DNA from: Dermatophilus congolensis
Lineage (GTDB): Bacteria; Actinomycetota; Actinomycetes; Actinomycetales; Dermatophilaceae
Assembly (NCBI GenBank): GCA_030538115.1
Contig: JAUNUP010000001.1
Location: 1-64,000, forward strand
DNA: 64,000 nucleotides
Reading direction: 5' to 3'
The translations under genes and the position numbers were made by a program. This document shows positions 49,098-58,020 of the stretch, piece by piece. The number at the start of each line of letters is the position of its first letter. Position 1 is the first letter of the stretch. The notes beneath the pieces are model-generated. The model searched no databases. It worked only from the letters and a program-made list of their open reading frames with translations, and was not told where the DNA came from.

Positions 49098-49775
49098 TCA
49101 GCCGAACGTCACAGCACCCGCGTCGGCGAGATCGGTCCAGGCCACGGTGCGGGTTCCGGGCGCGTCGGGTGTGCCGCCGCCGAAGTTCGCGATCTGACGC
49201 ATGTACAGCTCGCGCCCGCGCGCCTGCAGCAGTCCGTCGTGGATCGGCACGAGTGTTTCGGAGCCGATGCGCCGCACGAACTCGATCGTCTCCTTCATGG
49301 CGCACCAGGGAGCGTTGACCGGCACGCACAACACGTCGACCTCCCCCGGCGCGGCGTCGAGGGCGTCGCCGGGATGGAAGACCGAGGGTTCGCCCTCCGC
49401 GCGCAGCACGACGCCGGTGTTGTGGATCCGCGGGATGTCCTCGTGGATCACCGCGTGCTTGTCGCCCACCGGGTTCAGGGTCACGGAGCCGAGCGCGACC
49501 GGCGTGCCAGAGGCGAGGTCGACCGCGTCGAGCCCCTTGCCACGCAGGATCTCGCCCGTCTCGGCCTCCACGAGCAACTGCGCGTTCGGGTTGGCACGCA
49601 CGAGATCGGGCAGGCGGTCGGCGTCCCAGTGGTCGGGATGCTGGTGGGTGACGACGATGGCATCCAGCCCGGTGACCTGTTCGAATCCGGCTGAGAAGCC
49701 GCCCGGGTCGAGAAGGATGCGCTGGTCGGCGATTTCGGCGAGCAGGCACGAATGTCCGAAGTGAGTCAGCCTCAT
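49098..49775 (-). CDS. Metallo-beta-lactamase-fold hydrolase
   Basis: A 225-residue MBL-superfamily protein of the UlaG/RNase Z-like metal-dependent hydrolase group. The metal motif is THQHPDHW (His44, His46, Asp48, His49), with LDPGG, VFHPGD and VPIHDGL as later ligand blocks. No substrate can be assigned. The ATG at 49775 is chosen since the family starts MRLTHFGHSC; TAGGGT lies seven bases upstream with no RBS. It is divergent from guaB1 and shares a 52-base region with it. Confidence 0.88.
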   Translation of the reverse strand: MRLTHFGHSCLLAEIADQRILLDPGGFSAGFEQVTGLDAIVVTHQHPDHWDADRLPDLVRANPNAQLLVEAETGEILRGKGLDAVDLASGTPVALGSVTLNPVGDKHAVIHEDIPRIHNTGVVLRAEGEPSVFHPGDALDAAPGEVDVLCVPVNAPWCAMKETIEFVRRIGSETLVPIHDGLLQARGRELYMRQIANFGGGTPDAPGTRTVAWTDLADAGAVTFG

Positions 49776-49782
49776 GCATGAA

Positions 49783-49788
49783 ACCCTA
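49783..49788 (-). promoter_or_regulatory. -10 box TAGGGT for the leaderless MBL-hydrolase gene
   Basis: On the minus strand TAGGGT ends seven bases before the ATG at 49775. The divergent guaB1 gene has the same hexamer at the same distance. Confidence 0.45.
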
Positions 49789-49814
49789 GGCCCGAGAGTG
49801 TCGTAGGTCACCCG

Positions 49815-49820
49815 TAGGGT
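49815..49820 (+). promoter_or_regulatory. -10 box TAGGGT for leaderless guaB1
   Basis: TAGGGT ends seven bases before the GTG at 49828. Confidence 0.45.
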
Positions 49821-49827
49821 GTATGCC

Positions 49828-51285
49828 GTGAAGTTCCTCAACGACCTGCGCCCCAGCCACGACCTGACCTACAACGACGTCTTCATGGCGCCGTCGCGTT
49901 CGGCGGTGAGCTCGCGGCTCGACGTGGATCTGAGCACCCCCGACAAGGTGGGCACGACCATCCCGATCGTCGCCGCCAACATGACTGCGGTCGCCGGGCG
50001 CCGCATGGCGGAGACGATCGCGCGCCGCGGCGGCATCGCGATTCTGCCGCAGGACATCCCTCTCGACGTGGTCGACGAGACGATCTCGCGGGTCAAGCAG
50101 GCACACACCGTGTTTGAGACCCCGATCATCGTGCGTCCCACGGACCCGGTGGCGCACGTGTTGCCGCTGCTCGGCAAGCGCGCCCACCACCTCGCGGTAG
50201 TCGCCGACCAGGGCACCCCCGTCGGCCTCATCTCCGAGCGGGAGTGCATCGAGGTCGACAGGTTCAGCAGCGTCGCGGAGGCGATGACCACCGACGTTCC
50301 GCCCGTCTCCGACGACACGTCGCTCGCCGAGGCCTTCGACCTCATGGAGAGCCGTCACATCGACGCGGTGCCGGTCATCTCCGGCGGGGCTCTCATCGGG
50401 CTTCTCACCCGGCGCGGCATCCTCCGCTCCGCGATCTACTCTCCCGCCCTCGACCCGCAGGGCCGGCTCATGGTCGGCGCTGCGGTCGGCATCAACGGTG
50501 ACGTCTCCGAGAAGGCCCGATCGGTGCTCGCCAGCGGTGCCGACGTGCTGGTCATGGACACGGCTCACGGTCACCAGGAGCGCATGATCGAGGCGCTCGG
50601 CCTGGCCCGCGCGGCGCGCGACCGGCATGCAGAGGAGACCGGACGCCGCATTCCGGTGGCGGCGGGCAACGTCGTCACGGCTGAAGGAGCCCGCGATCTG
50701 GCCGAAGCCGGAGCAGACATCATCAAGGTCGGCGTCGGCCCCGGTGCGATGTGCACGACCCGCATGATGACCGGAGTGGGCCGCCCCCAGTTCTCGGCAG
50801 TGCTCGACTGTGCCGCCGCGGCCTCCGACGCCGGCGTCACCGTCTGGGCCGACGGCGGGGTCAAGTACCCTCGAGACGTCGCCCTGGCCCTCGCCGCGGG
50901 CGCGGCGAGCGTGATGATCGGCTCCTGGCTCGCGGGCACCCACGAGAGCCCCGGTGACCTCATGCGCGACAGCGACGGACGTCTCTACAAGGAGAGCTTC
51001 GGCATGGCCAGCGCCCGCGCTGTTCGCAATCGCACGAAGGGCCAGTCGGCGTTCCAGCGTGCCCGCTCCGCACTGTTCGAAGAGGGGATCAGCAGCGGCA
51101 AGATGTACCTCGACCCTGAGCGTCCGGGTGCCGAAGACCTGCTCGACCAGATCATCTCCGGCGTCCGCAGCGCCTTCACGTACGCGGGTGCGACCACGAT
51201 CAGCGAATTCCACGAGCGCGCCACGGTGGGTCTGCAGAGCGTCGCCGGCTACGACGAGGGCCGCCCCCGCCACACGAGCTGGTAG
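49828..51285 (+). CDS. guaB1: GuaB1-type IMP dehydrogenase family protein (likely GMP reductase)
   Basis: A 485-residue IMPDH/GMPR-family enzyme. The barrel is interrupted by a CBS pair at about residues 90-205 (ending DAVPVISGGALIGLLTRRGI). The catalytic loop is GVGPGAMCTTRMMTG with Cys309. It belongs to the GuaB1 branch, which in mycobacteria has been reported to be a GMP reductase rather than an IMP dehydrogenase. The GTG at 49828 begins MKFLNDLRP as in homologues. Confidence 0.9.
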   Translation: MKFLNDLRPSHDLTYNDVFMAPSRSAVSSRLDVDLSTPDKVGTTIPIVAANMTAVAGRRMAETIARRGGIAILPQDIPLDVVDETISRVKQAHTVFETPIIVRPTDPVAHVLPLLGKRAHHLAVVADQGTPVGLISERECIEVDRFSSVAEAMTTDVPPVSDDTSLAEAFDLMESRHIDAVPVISGGALIGLLTRRGILRSAIYSPALDPQGRLMVGAAVGINGDVSEKARSVLASGADVLVMDTAHGHQERMIEALGLARAARDRHAEETGRRIPVAAGNVVTAEGARDLAEAGADIIKVGVGPGAMCTTRMMTGVGRPQFSAVLDCAAAASDAGVTVWADGGVKYPRDVALALAAGAASVMIGSWLAGTHESPGDLMRDSDGRLYKESFGMASARAVRNRTKGQSAFQRARSALFEEGISSGKMYLDPERPGAEDLLDQIISGVRSAFTYAGATTISEFHERATVGLQSVAGYDEGRPRHTSW

Positions 51286-51325
51286 CTGCGCACTGAGTCG
51301 TGCGGCGCGTGCGATCTGCCCCCTG

Positions 51326-51408
51326 CACTCAGCAGAAGTTACGCGACCCGGACATAGTTTCTAAACTGTGCTCTCTCGCTTAACTTCTGCTAGCAGAAGC
51401 TAGGGGAA
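51326..51408 (-). repeat. Dispersed palindromic repeat, copy B
   Basis: An 83-base element in inverted orientation to copy A at 49011-49092. It lies between guaB1 and rnpB, ending 10 bases before the RNase P RNA 3' end. It keeps the hairpin TTCTGCTAGCAGAA, the AGTTTAGAAACT dyad and the terminal AACTTCTGCTGAGTG. Confidence 0.8.
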
Positions 51409-51418
51409 CCGGAGCGGG

Positions 51419-51813
51419 GCGGATGAGTCGGCCGGTACGCCGGGTTCTGTCGTGAGCGGCCATCCATCTCGGGTGACTGTTGCCAGGCACCTCTAGCGAC
51501 CTACCCGTGCACTCGGGCGGGCAGCCCTGATAAACGCGCACTGTCTGGTCTTGCTCCGGGTGGGGTTTACCTAGCCGCCCCAGTCACCTGGGGCGCTGGT
51601 GGTCTCTTACACCGCCGTTTCACCCTTACCCGCCTGCACCGCGTTGCCGTGGTGCTGGCGGGCGGTCTGCTTTCTGTGGCACTGTCCCGCGGGTCACCCC
51701 GGGTGGCCGTTAGCCACCACCCTGCCCTGTGGAGCCCGGACGTTCCTCGGCGATCGGACTGCCCGGGGTACCGGGGTTACCGATCGACGCGACCGCCTGG
51801 CCGACTCATCCGC
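51419..51813 (-). ncRNA. rnpB: RNase P RNA (bacterial type A)
   Basis: A 395-base RNA on the minus strand. Its ends form a perfect 15-bp P1 helix (GCGGATGAGTCGGCC with its complement). The conserved 5' core (GAGGAACGTCCGGGCTCCAC), ACAGGGCAGGGTGGTGGCTAAC, and the 3' block ACAGAACCCGGC are all present. A -10-like TAGGAT lies at 51824-51819 on the minus strand, five bases upstream. The RNA is the catalytic subunit that matures tRNA 5' ends. Confidence 0.95.
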
Positions 51814-51964
51814 GCCACATCCTATCGGGGCTACGGTCTCGTGCCGTTCACCCTGCCTCGGTGCCGCAGCGGGACGGCGTTCGCGCCGGTTCAACGGCGA
51901 AGCGAACCGTCCAGGGCGTCGAAAGGCTCAATTCGGTTCGAGTGCAGCCGATTCGACAGGCGTC

Positions 51965-52756
51965 ATGGATACCGCTGCTCCTGGGGACGAAGCCCTCCCC
52001 GCCGTCGCCCCGCAGGGACGCCATCGAGCCGCGGTGCTCACCGCCGCCGTACTCACCCTCGTGGCTGCGGTCGCCTTCGGCGCGGGGATCCTCGTCGGTC
52101 GCGGCAGCGGAGGGGGCGCGCCGCACGTCGAGCAACTCACCGCCTCCGGACCGATCGGGCCGTGGCAACACTACGGTCACGCGTCATCGAGCAAGCGCGT
52201 CTTCGCAGCGGTCGCCGCCGATCCGAACGGGGTGCTGCTCATCGGAGATTCGGTGGCCGCCCGCATACGCGCCGACCTGGCGACCGCCCTCCGGGAGCAG
52301 AAGCGTCCGATGTCATGGGATCACTGGAACGGCCGCCCCACCCACGGCGCCGCCGACATGCTGGTCGCGCTGGACGCCGCCGGACACCAGCCGCAGACCC
52401 TCGTCGTCGTGTCGGGCGAGAACGACGTGTTCGAGCCGTACCTCTTCGCCACCCAGGTGGAGCGGATGATGCGCACCGCCGGCCCTAACCGGCACGTGTA
52501 CTGGGTGGTGCCCGTGGTCGCGAGGCCGGCCCGCACCGAGCCCGACATGGCCAACTCCGAGCGGCTCGCCGATACGCTCACCGCGGCAGCGCGGAGCCAC
52601 CCGAACCTGCACCTCGTCGACTGGCGGGATTTCATGGCCACGCACGACGAGGCAGGCCGCGCCATGCTCATGCCCGACGGCGTGCACCCCTCGCCCGAAG
52701 GTTCGCTGGAGATGGTGCGCCTCGTCATGCAATCGCTCGCCGGGCGGACGAACTGA
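51965..52756 (+). CDS. Membrane-anchored SGNH-hydrolase-like protein
   Basis: A 263-residue protein with an N-terminal membrane anchor (about residues 21-46, AAVLTAAVLTLVAAVAFGAGIL) and an outside SGNH/GDSL domain. Block I is LLIGDSVAAR with Ser96, block III is SGENDVF, and block V is DGVHPSPEG with the Asp/His pair. Such domains often deacetylate or acylate cell-surface sugars; the substrate is unknown. An upstream extension of this frame runs across rnpB and is rejected. The start has no strong RBS. Confidence 0.8.
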   Translation: MDTAAPGDEALPAVAPQGRHRAAVLTAAVLTLVAAVAFGAGILVGRGSGGGAPHVEQLTASGPIGPWQHYGHASSSKRVFAAVAADPNGVLLIGDSVAARIRADLATALREQKRPMSWDHWNGRPTHGAADMLVALDAAGHQPQTLVVVSGENDVFEPYLFATQVERMMRTAGPNRHVYWVVPVVARPARTEPDMANSERLADTLTAAARSHPNLHLVDWRDFMATHDEAGRAMLMPDGVHPSPEGSLEMVRLVMQSLAGRTN

Positions 52757-52808
52757 GACTGGGCCCGAACCTCCAGGAGCACTCTCGGGCTTGATCCCAG
52801 ACGCAATC

Positions 52809-54281
52809 TCAGGAGCGGAGTTCGGTCTGCACGCGCCGTCGGGGCACGTCGACGCCGACGATCCCCACAACGACGCTGCTGCCCGGTGCAGGTTCGCGGC
52901 CCGTGAACGGCACCTTCACGACGACGGCCGGATCGGTGAACTGCACGAGGGCATGATCCTTGCGGATGTCGACGACGATGCCTTCGAGCTCCTCCCCCAC
53001 GTACGAGGCGAGTTCGGCGGCTTCGACCGCGTCCGTCGCTGCCCGGTCGACGGCGGAGGCGCGGCGGTCGGCATCGGCCATGAGCTTCGGCAGCGTCGGC
53101 AGGGCGGCGCGCACCCACTCGGGCACCTCCGCTCCGGTGTGCAGCGCCTCGCAGACGGCCAACCCGAAGCGGTCGACGAGCCTGCGCAGCGGAGCCGTGA
53201 CGTGTGCGTAGGGAGCCGCCACGGCCGCGTGCGTCGATACCTCGGGCGTCTCGCCGTCGACGACGGTGTAGCCCGCGCCTCTGAACAACGAGGTCGCTTC
53301 GTACACGATGGCGAGGTGCCGCGGGTCCGTGCGGTCGAGGCTCGCCAAGAACCGCCCATAGCTCACGTCGTGCTCCCAGTCGGCGCCGAGCGCGTGCGCC
53401 TGGTGCCGCAAGGTGGCGACGGCTGACTCCTCCGCGGGCGGCATCGTGCGCAGGATGCCGATGCCGGCGTCCAGCATCATCTGGGCCGCCGCCATGCCGG
53501 TGAGCAGCGAGATCTGGGCGTTCCACTCCTCGGCGGGCAGGCCGGGCCGGAATTCGACGACGAACGAACCGTCCTTCTCGGTCACGATCTGTTCGGGCAT
53601 CGGCAATGACGCCGCGCCCCTGGCCAGTCCAGACTCGATGCGCAACTGCCCGACCTCGGCCAGGTCGGCGACGGCTTCGATCGGGTTGCCGGCGTCGTGG
53701 GCGGCTTGCACCTCTTCGTACGTGTACCGGGCGCGCGACCGCACCCACGCCCGCACGACCTCGGATTCGCGCAGCTCACCGTGGGAGTCGAGCCTCATCG
53801 TCCACAGAAACGCCGGTCGGGTCACGTCGGGCAGAAGGCTCGCCGCGCCCTCCGAGAGGACGGGCGGATGCAGTGGCACTCGACCGTCCGGCAGGTACAG
53901 GGTCGTACCGCGCAGCCGCGACTCCTCGTCGATCGCGCCGCCGGGGCGCACGAAGGCGGGCACGTCGGCGATGGCGTAGCGGACGACGAAGCCGTCGCCG
54001 TCCCGCGCGATGTGCACGGCCTGGTCGAGATCCATGCTGCCGGGCGGATCGATGGTGACGAACGCGATGTCGGTGGCGTCGACGCGGTCGGCGTCCGCCC
54101 GGGGAGCACTGAACGCGGGGGCCCCGTCCGCGTCTGCGGAGGCGGCCACCGCCTCAGCTTCCTCGAGCACCGCGGGCGGAAACGTCTCGGGTACCTCGAA
54201 CTCCGCACGGATCGACGCGAAGGCCTCGCGCAGCTCCCCCGCCACGGCCGCTTCGGTGGCGTGAACATGTGGTCGCGTCAT
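52809..54281 (-). CDS. RNB-domain exoribonuclease (RNase II/R family)
   Basis: A 490-residue RNB protein, shorter than RNase R and without visible N-terminal cold-shock domains. The metal-binding cluster is TIDPPGSMDLDQAVHI, with Asp78, Asp84 and Asp86; the usual fourth acidic residue of DxDD is Gln87. The block PYAHVTAPLRRLVDRF is the conserved RNB motif with the terminal Arg pair. A C-terminal S1-like barrel ends the protein. It probably degrades RNA 3' to 5', though the Gln change may lower activity. ATG 54281 has TACGCT seven bases upstream and no RBS. Confidence 0.88.
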   Translation of the reverse strand: MTRPHVHATEAAVAGELREAFASIRAEFEVPETFPPAVLEEAEAVAASADADGAPAFSAPRADADRVDATDIAFVTIDPPGSMDLDQAVHIARDGDGFVVRYAIADVPAFVRPGGAIDEESRLRGTTLYLPDGRVPLHPPVLSEGAASLLPDVTRPAFLWTMRLDSHGELRESEVVRAWVRSRARYTYEEVQAAHDAGNPIEAVADLAEVGQLRIESGLARGAASLPMPEQIVTEKDGSFVVEFRPGLPAEEWNAQISLLTGMAAAQMMLDAGIGILRTMPPAEESAVATLRHQAHALGADWEHDVSYGRFLASLDRTDPRHLAIVYEATSLFRGAGYTVVDGETPEVSTHAAVAAPYAHVTAPLRRLVDRFGLAVCEALHTGAEVPEWVRAALPTLPKLMADADRRASAVDRAATDAVEAAELASYVGEELEGIVVDIRKDHALVQFTDPAVVVKVPFTGREPAPGSSVVVGIVGVDVPRRRVQTELRS

Positions 54282-54288
54282 GAACCAC

Positions 54289-54294
54289 AGCGTA
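54289..54294 (-). promoter_or_regulatory. -10 box TACGCT for the leaderless RNB gene
   Basis: On the minus strand TACGCT ends seven bases before the ATG at 54281. Confidence 0.4.
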
Positions 54295-54360
54295 CGGGCC
54301 CGCCCCGGACCTGCCTCCAACCTGCCCCCTCACCTGCCCGCTACCACCGCGGAGGTGGCA

Positions 54361-54366
54361 TAGCGT
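54361..54366 (+). promoter_or_regulatory. -10 box TAGCGT for leaderless yaaA
   Basis: TAGCGT ends six bases before the GTG at 54373. Confidence 0.4.
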
Positions 54367-54372
54367 GGGCGG

Positions 54373-55143
54373 GTGCTCATCCTGCTGCCGCCCTCCGAAC
54401 GCAAGGCCACCCGAAACGGAGGCCGTGGCAGACCGGCTCGGTACGACACCCTCTCGTTTCCGGAGTTGGAGCCGACGCGCAGCCGCGTGCGCGAGGTGTT
54501 GGCGCAGGTGAGCGCACAGCCGGAGCCGTGGACGCTGCTGGGCCTGCCGCCGGGCCTTGCGGAGGCGGTTGAGCACAACACCCGCCTGGATTCCGCTCCC
54601 GCGCTTCCTGCCGAAGAGCTCTACACCGGAGTGCTGTACGACGCGCTGGGCTTCGCCGACCTTCCGCCCGCCGCGCTGCGCAGGGCTCGAAGCTCCGTCG
54701 TCATCACATCGGCCCTGTTCGGCGCACTGAGGCTGCGGGATCGGGTGCCGCCCTACCGCCTCTCGGCGAACACGGCACTGCCCGGGCTGCCGACGCTGGC
54801 ACAGCTCTGGCGACCGGCCCTGGACCAAGCGCTCACGGAGGCGGCGGGCGCGGGGCTGTTGGTCGACTGCCGTTCGGGCGGCTACATGGCCATGTGGACC
54901 CCACCAGCGGCCCTACGGTCGAAATGGGTACACGTACAGGTGCCCGGCGCCTCGCACATGGCCAAGCTCACGCGCGGCGAGGTCGCGCGCGCCATCGCGG
55001 TAGCTCCTGGCGCGGCTCCGCGCACGCCCAAAGCGTTGGCGACCGCGATGACGACCGCGTTCGAGGGCACACACGAAGTCGCGCTGCACGAGCCGTCGAG
55101 CGCCGCCAGACCGTGGGTGCTGACCGTGCGCCCCGTGGACTGA
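54373..55143 (+). CDS. yaaA: YaaA-family peroxide stress protein
   Basis: A 256-residue YaaA/DUF328 protein. It starts MLILLPPSERKA, the family hallmark, and has LYTGVLYDALGF and SALFGALRLRDRVPPYRL in the middle and VDCRSGGYMAMW later. E. coli YaaA lowers free iron and protects DNA under peroxide stress and binds DNA; the same role here is inferred from homology. The frame starts at a GTG without RBS. Confidence 0.88.
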   Translation: MLILLPPSERKATRNGGRGRPARYDTLSFPELEPTRSRVREVLAQVSAQPEPWTLLGLPPGLAEAVEHNTRLDSAPALPAEELYTGVLYDALGFADLPPAALRRARSSVVITSALFGALRLRDRVPPYRLSANTALPGLPTLAQLWRPALDQALTEAAGAGLLVDCRSGGYMAMWTPPAALRSKWVHVQVPGASHMAKLTRGEVARAIAVAPGAAPRTPKALATAMTTAFEGTHEVALHEPSSAARPWVLTVRPVD

Positions 55144-55162
55144 GCAGGTCGAATACCGTCGC

Positions 55163-56398
55163 TCAGCGTAGATGCGCGTCGTCGTTGAGACGGTCGATCA
55201 TGAAACCGCGGTCGGCCCACACGCGAAGCCACATGAGCGAGCCTGGCACTGCACCCAACCGCGCCGCCATACCCCGGGGCACACCCAGCAGCTCCGACAA
55301 GACGGCGTCGACAGGCCCGCGGTGGGTCACGATGACGACCGCGCGGTCGCCGTGGGCCGCGCCCTCCCAGCCTCGGCGCACGCGGGTCCGAAGCTGCGCG
55401 AACGACTCCCCACCAGGGGCGCTGAACCGCTCGTCGGAGCGAGCCCGCGCAGGGGCGTCGCCGTCGGTCGCGGCGATCTCGGCCCAGGTGAGCCCGTCCC
55501 ACTCGCCCACGGACTGTTCGTCCCAGCCGGCGTCGACGACGGGTTCGACGCCGAGCCGCGTGGCGATGAGCGATGCCGTCTGCTGTGCTCGCGCGAGACT
55601 CGACGTCAGTACCACCGCGTCGCCGTCGCCCACCGCCGCGGCGATCGCCTCGGCCGCACGCCGTGCCTGATGAGCGCCTTCGGCGTTGAGCGGTGGATCC
55701 TCGCCGCCTCGACCCGTGACGCGACCAGCGACGTTGTGGTCGGTGACCCCGTGGCGCACGATCACGACCCGCGTCGGGGCACCGAGATCCGCCGAGGTCA
55801 CAGTGCGAGTAGGCGGGGCGGAGTGCCGGGCGCTCTCATCGGCGACGTCCACTACGTCCAAGACGTCCGCCACACTCTCGACTGCAGCATCGCCACTGTG
55901 ACCAGGGGCGTCGTCGTGTCCGGTATCGGCGTCGGTACCGACGTCAGAGGTGCCACCGGGCGCGAAGTCACGATGAACGGTCTCGCCGTCCATGCCCGTG
56001 TTCGAGAGGGCGTCGGCGGCCTTGTTGCGATCGCGCGGGATCCACGTGAACGTCACCGACCCGCCCGAGGCGGTGATCTCGGCGACGATCTCGCGCGCTT
56101 CGTCGGCGAGTCGGCGCATGTCGGCGTGCTTGATCTTCCAGCGCCCGCTCATCTGCTCGACGACGAGCTTCGAGTCCATCTTCACTTCGATCCGAGCACC
56201 CGGCGAGACCGCCTCGGCGGCCTTGAGCCCCTCGATGAGTCCCGTGTACTCGGCGACGTTGTTGCTCGCCTTACCCAGTGGCGCGGCGCGTTCGGCGAGC
56301 ACCTTGCCGGAGGCGGGATCGCGCACGAGAGCGCCGTACCCGGCCACGCCGGGGTTTCCGCGGGAGCCTCCGTCGGCCTCGACGACGAGGTAGGTCAC
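55163..56398 (-). CDS. Bifunctional RNase HI / histidine phosphatase
   Basis: A 411-residue two-domain protein as in M. tuberculosis Rv2228c. Residues 1-135 are an RNase HI with Asp9, Glu50, Asp75 and Asp129, which cuts RNA in RNA-DNA hybrids. An acidic linker (about 140-200) joins it to a phosphoglycerate-mutase-like phosphatase, with the RHG motif at 215-217 (VRHGVTDHN) and the second His359 in THRGPV. The second domain resembles alpha-ribazole phosphatase (CobC). The GTG start overlaps the TGA of the zinc-ribbon gene (GTGA). Confidence 0.93.
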   Translation of the reverse strand: MTYLVVEADGGSRGNPGVAGYGALVRDPASGKVLAERAAPLGKASNNVAEYTGLIEGLKAAEAVSPGARIEVKMDSKLVVEQMSGRWKIKHADMRRLADEAREIVAEITASGGSVTFTWIPRDRNKAADALSNTGMDGETVHRDFAPGGTSDVGTDADTGHDDAPGHSGDAAVESVADVLDVVDVADESARHSAPPTRTVTSADLGAPTRVVIVRHGVTDHNVAGRVTGRGGEDPPLNAEGAHQARRAAEAIAAAVGDGDAVVLTSSLARAQQTASLIATRLGVEPVVDAGWDEQSVGEWDGLTWAEIAATDGDAPARARSDERFSAPGGESFAQLRTRVRRGWEGAAHGDRAVVIVTHRGPVDAVLSELLGVPRGMAARLGAVPGSLMWLRVWADRGFMIDRLNDDAHLR

Positions 56399-57135
56399 AG
56401 CCCGGATTCACTCGTGCGCACCAGGATCCGGCGGCACTCCTCGCAGCGCACGACCTCGTCTTCGGCCGCGTCGGCCACCCGGCGCAGGTCGACGCCGAGA
56501 AGCTCGAGATTGCAGCCGCCGCATCGACGCTGGGTCAGGGCCGCCGCGCCCATGCCCGTCTGCTCGCGGATCTTCTCGTAGAGCTCGAGCAGCGGCTTCG
56601 CCAGCCCACCGGTGACATCCGCACGCGACCGCGCGATCGTCTCCTCGGCCTCGTCGAGGTGTGCGAGGGCCTGCCGCTCGGCTTCGGCCGCGGCGATGGC
56701 GGCCTCTTTGAACCCCGGCTCTTTCGCCTCGAGCTCTTCGACCTTCGCGCTCAGGGCCTCGGCCCGCTCCATGACCGCCAGCTGCTCGCCTTCGAGCGTG
56801 GCCGTGCGGCGTTGCAGAGATTCGAGCTCGGATTGCAGGTTCTGCAGATCGCGTGACGAAGCGGAGCCGTCGTCGAGCCGTGCCATCGTGCGCTTGGCGC
56901 GGTCTCGCACGAGCTGTACATCGGTTTCGGCCTTGGTGACCTCGCGCTCGACATCACCGTGCGCGGTACGGGCGCGGACGAGGTCGGCCTCGTGCGTGTC
57001 GTAGGCCTCCTGGGCGGCGCGCGCCTCCTCGGCCTCGGGCAGATTGCGACGCCGGTGGGCGATCTGGGCCGCGCGGGTGTCGAGCGCCGCCAGGTCGAGC
57101 AGCTTCCATTGCTGCCCTTGGTCCGCCTTCATCAT
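56395..57135 (-). CDS. Coiled-coil protein with C4-type zinc ribbon
   Basis: A 246-residue protein homologous to Rv2229c. Residues 25-185 are a long coiled coil, rich in Glu, Ala and Arg. The C-terminus is a zinc ribbon with CGGC and CEEC pairs about 20 residues apart. The family (DUF164) is widespread and has been linked to nucleic-acid or protein-complex scaffolding, with no firm role. RBS AGGAGGG precedes two adjacent ATGs. It is part of an operon with Nif3 (11 bases upstream) and the RNase HI gene (overlap). Confidence 0.9.
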   Translation of the reverse strand: MMKADQGQQWKLLDLAALDTRAAQIAHRRRNLPEAEEARAAQEAYDTHEADLVRARTAHGDVEREVTKAETDVQLVRDRAKRTMARLDDGSASSRDLQNLQSELESLQRRTATLEGEQLAVMERAEALSAKVEELEAKEPGFKEAAIAAAEAERQALAHLDEAEETIARSRADVTGGLAKPLLELYEKIREQTGMGAAALTQRRCGGCNLELLGVDLRRVADAAEDEVVRCEECRRILVRTSESGL

Positions 57136-57146
57136 GCCCTCCTGGC

Positions 57147-58019
57147 TCAGACGTTCTCAGTGCTCGCGCCCGATGCCGGGCTCAGTTCGCGGGTGCCGAC
57201 CGTGAACGACCACGGGTCGGTGACGATCTCGCTCACGTGCGTTTCGATCTCGAAGCCCTGGGCGGCCAGCGCGGCTCTCAGCTCGGCCGCGGCCCGCTCC
57301 AGCCACAGGTACTCGGTCGCGAAGTGTCCGGCGTCGACGAGGTACGGGGCGCCGTCGCGCGCCTCTTCCCTGGCCTCGAGGGCGGGGTGGTGCCGCAGGT
57401 CGGAGGTGACGTAGACGTCGGCCTCGGCCGCACGCACCTCGTCGAAGAGCGAATCGCCGGCGCCACCGAGCAGCGCGACCCGCTTCACGGAGGCGGATGC
57501 GTCGCCGGAGACCCGCACCCCACCGGCCGTACGCGGCAGTCGCGAAGCCAGCCGCGCGGCGAAGTCGCCCAGCGACACGGGCTCGGCCAGGTCGCCGACG
57601 AGCCCCAGCGGTGATCCCTCGGAGATGCTCAGCGGCTCGACTCCGTCTTCACGCAGACCGCAGGCCAGCGCGAGGGCGGTGTTGACGCCAGGCGTCGCAC
57701 TGTCGGCGTTGGTGTGCGCGCAGTACAGGGCTACGTCGCCGACGATGAGGCCGGTGACGATGGCGCCCTTCGCGGTGGTGGTCGCCACCGAGTGCACCCC
57801 GCGCAGCAGCAGCGGATGGTGGGTGACGAGAAGATCGGCGCCCGCGCGCACGGCCTCTTGCGTGACGGCGTGGGTCGGGTCGACGGCGAAATGCACGAGG
57901 CCGACGGTCTGGGCCGGATCACCCGTGACCAGCCCGACCCTGTCCCACGATTGCGCCCCAGCCTGCGGGTACGCCTCATCGAGCAGCGAGACGACCTGCG
58001 CCAGGGTAGGAGACGACAC
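57147..58019 (-). CDS. Nif3-like dinuclear metal-centre protein
   Basis: A 290-residue Nif3/YqfO-family protein. Metal ligands are in VTHHPLLLRGVHS, CAHTNADSA and, near the C-terminus, VDAGHFATEYLW. Family members form hexameric toroids with two metals; proposed roles include GTP cyclohydrolase-like activity and metal handling, none settled. The GTG start at 58019 begins MSSPTLAQVVSLL, as expected for the family. There is a single base between the tRNA-Val discriminator base and this GTG, so there is no room for an RBS. Confidence 0.92.
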   Translation of the reverse strand: MSSPTLAQVVSLLDEAYPQAGAQSWDRVGLVTGDPAQTVGLVHFAVDPTHAVTQEAVRAGADLLVTHHPLLLRGVHSVATTTAKGAIVTGLIVGDVALYCAHTNADSATPGVNTALALACGLREDGVEPLSISEGSPLGLVGDLAEPVSLGDFAARLASRLPRTAGGVRVSGDASASVKRVALLGGAGDSLFDEVRAAEADVYVTSDLRHHPALEAREEARDGAPYLVDAGHFATEYLWLERAAAELRAALAAQGFEIETHVSEIVTDPWSFTVGTRELSPASGASTENV

Positions 58020-58020
58020 G

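Noticed and set aside
51599..51964. Upstream extension of the SGNH protein frame
   Set aside because: It runs through the RNase P RNA gene; the true protein starts at 51965 just before its membrane anchor.
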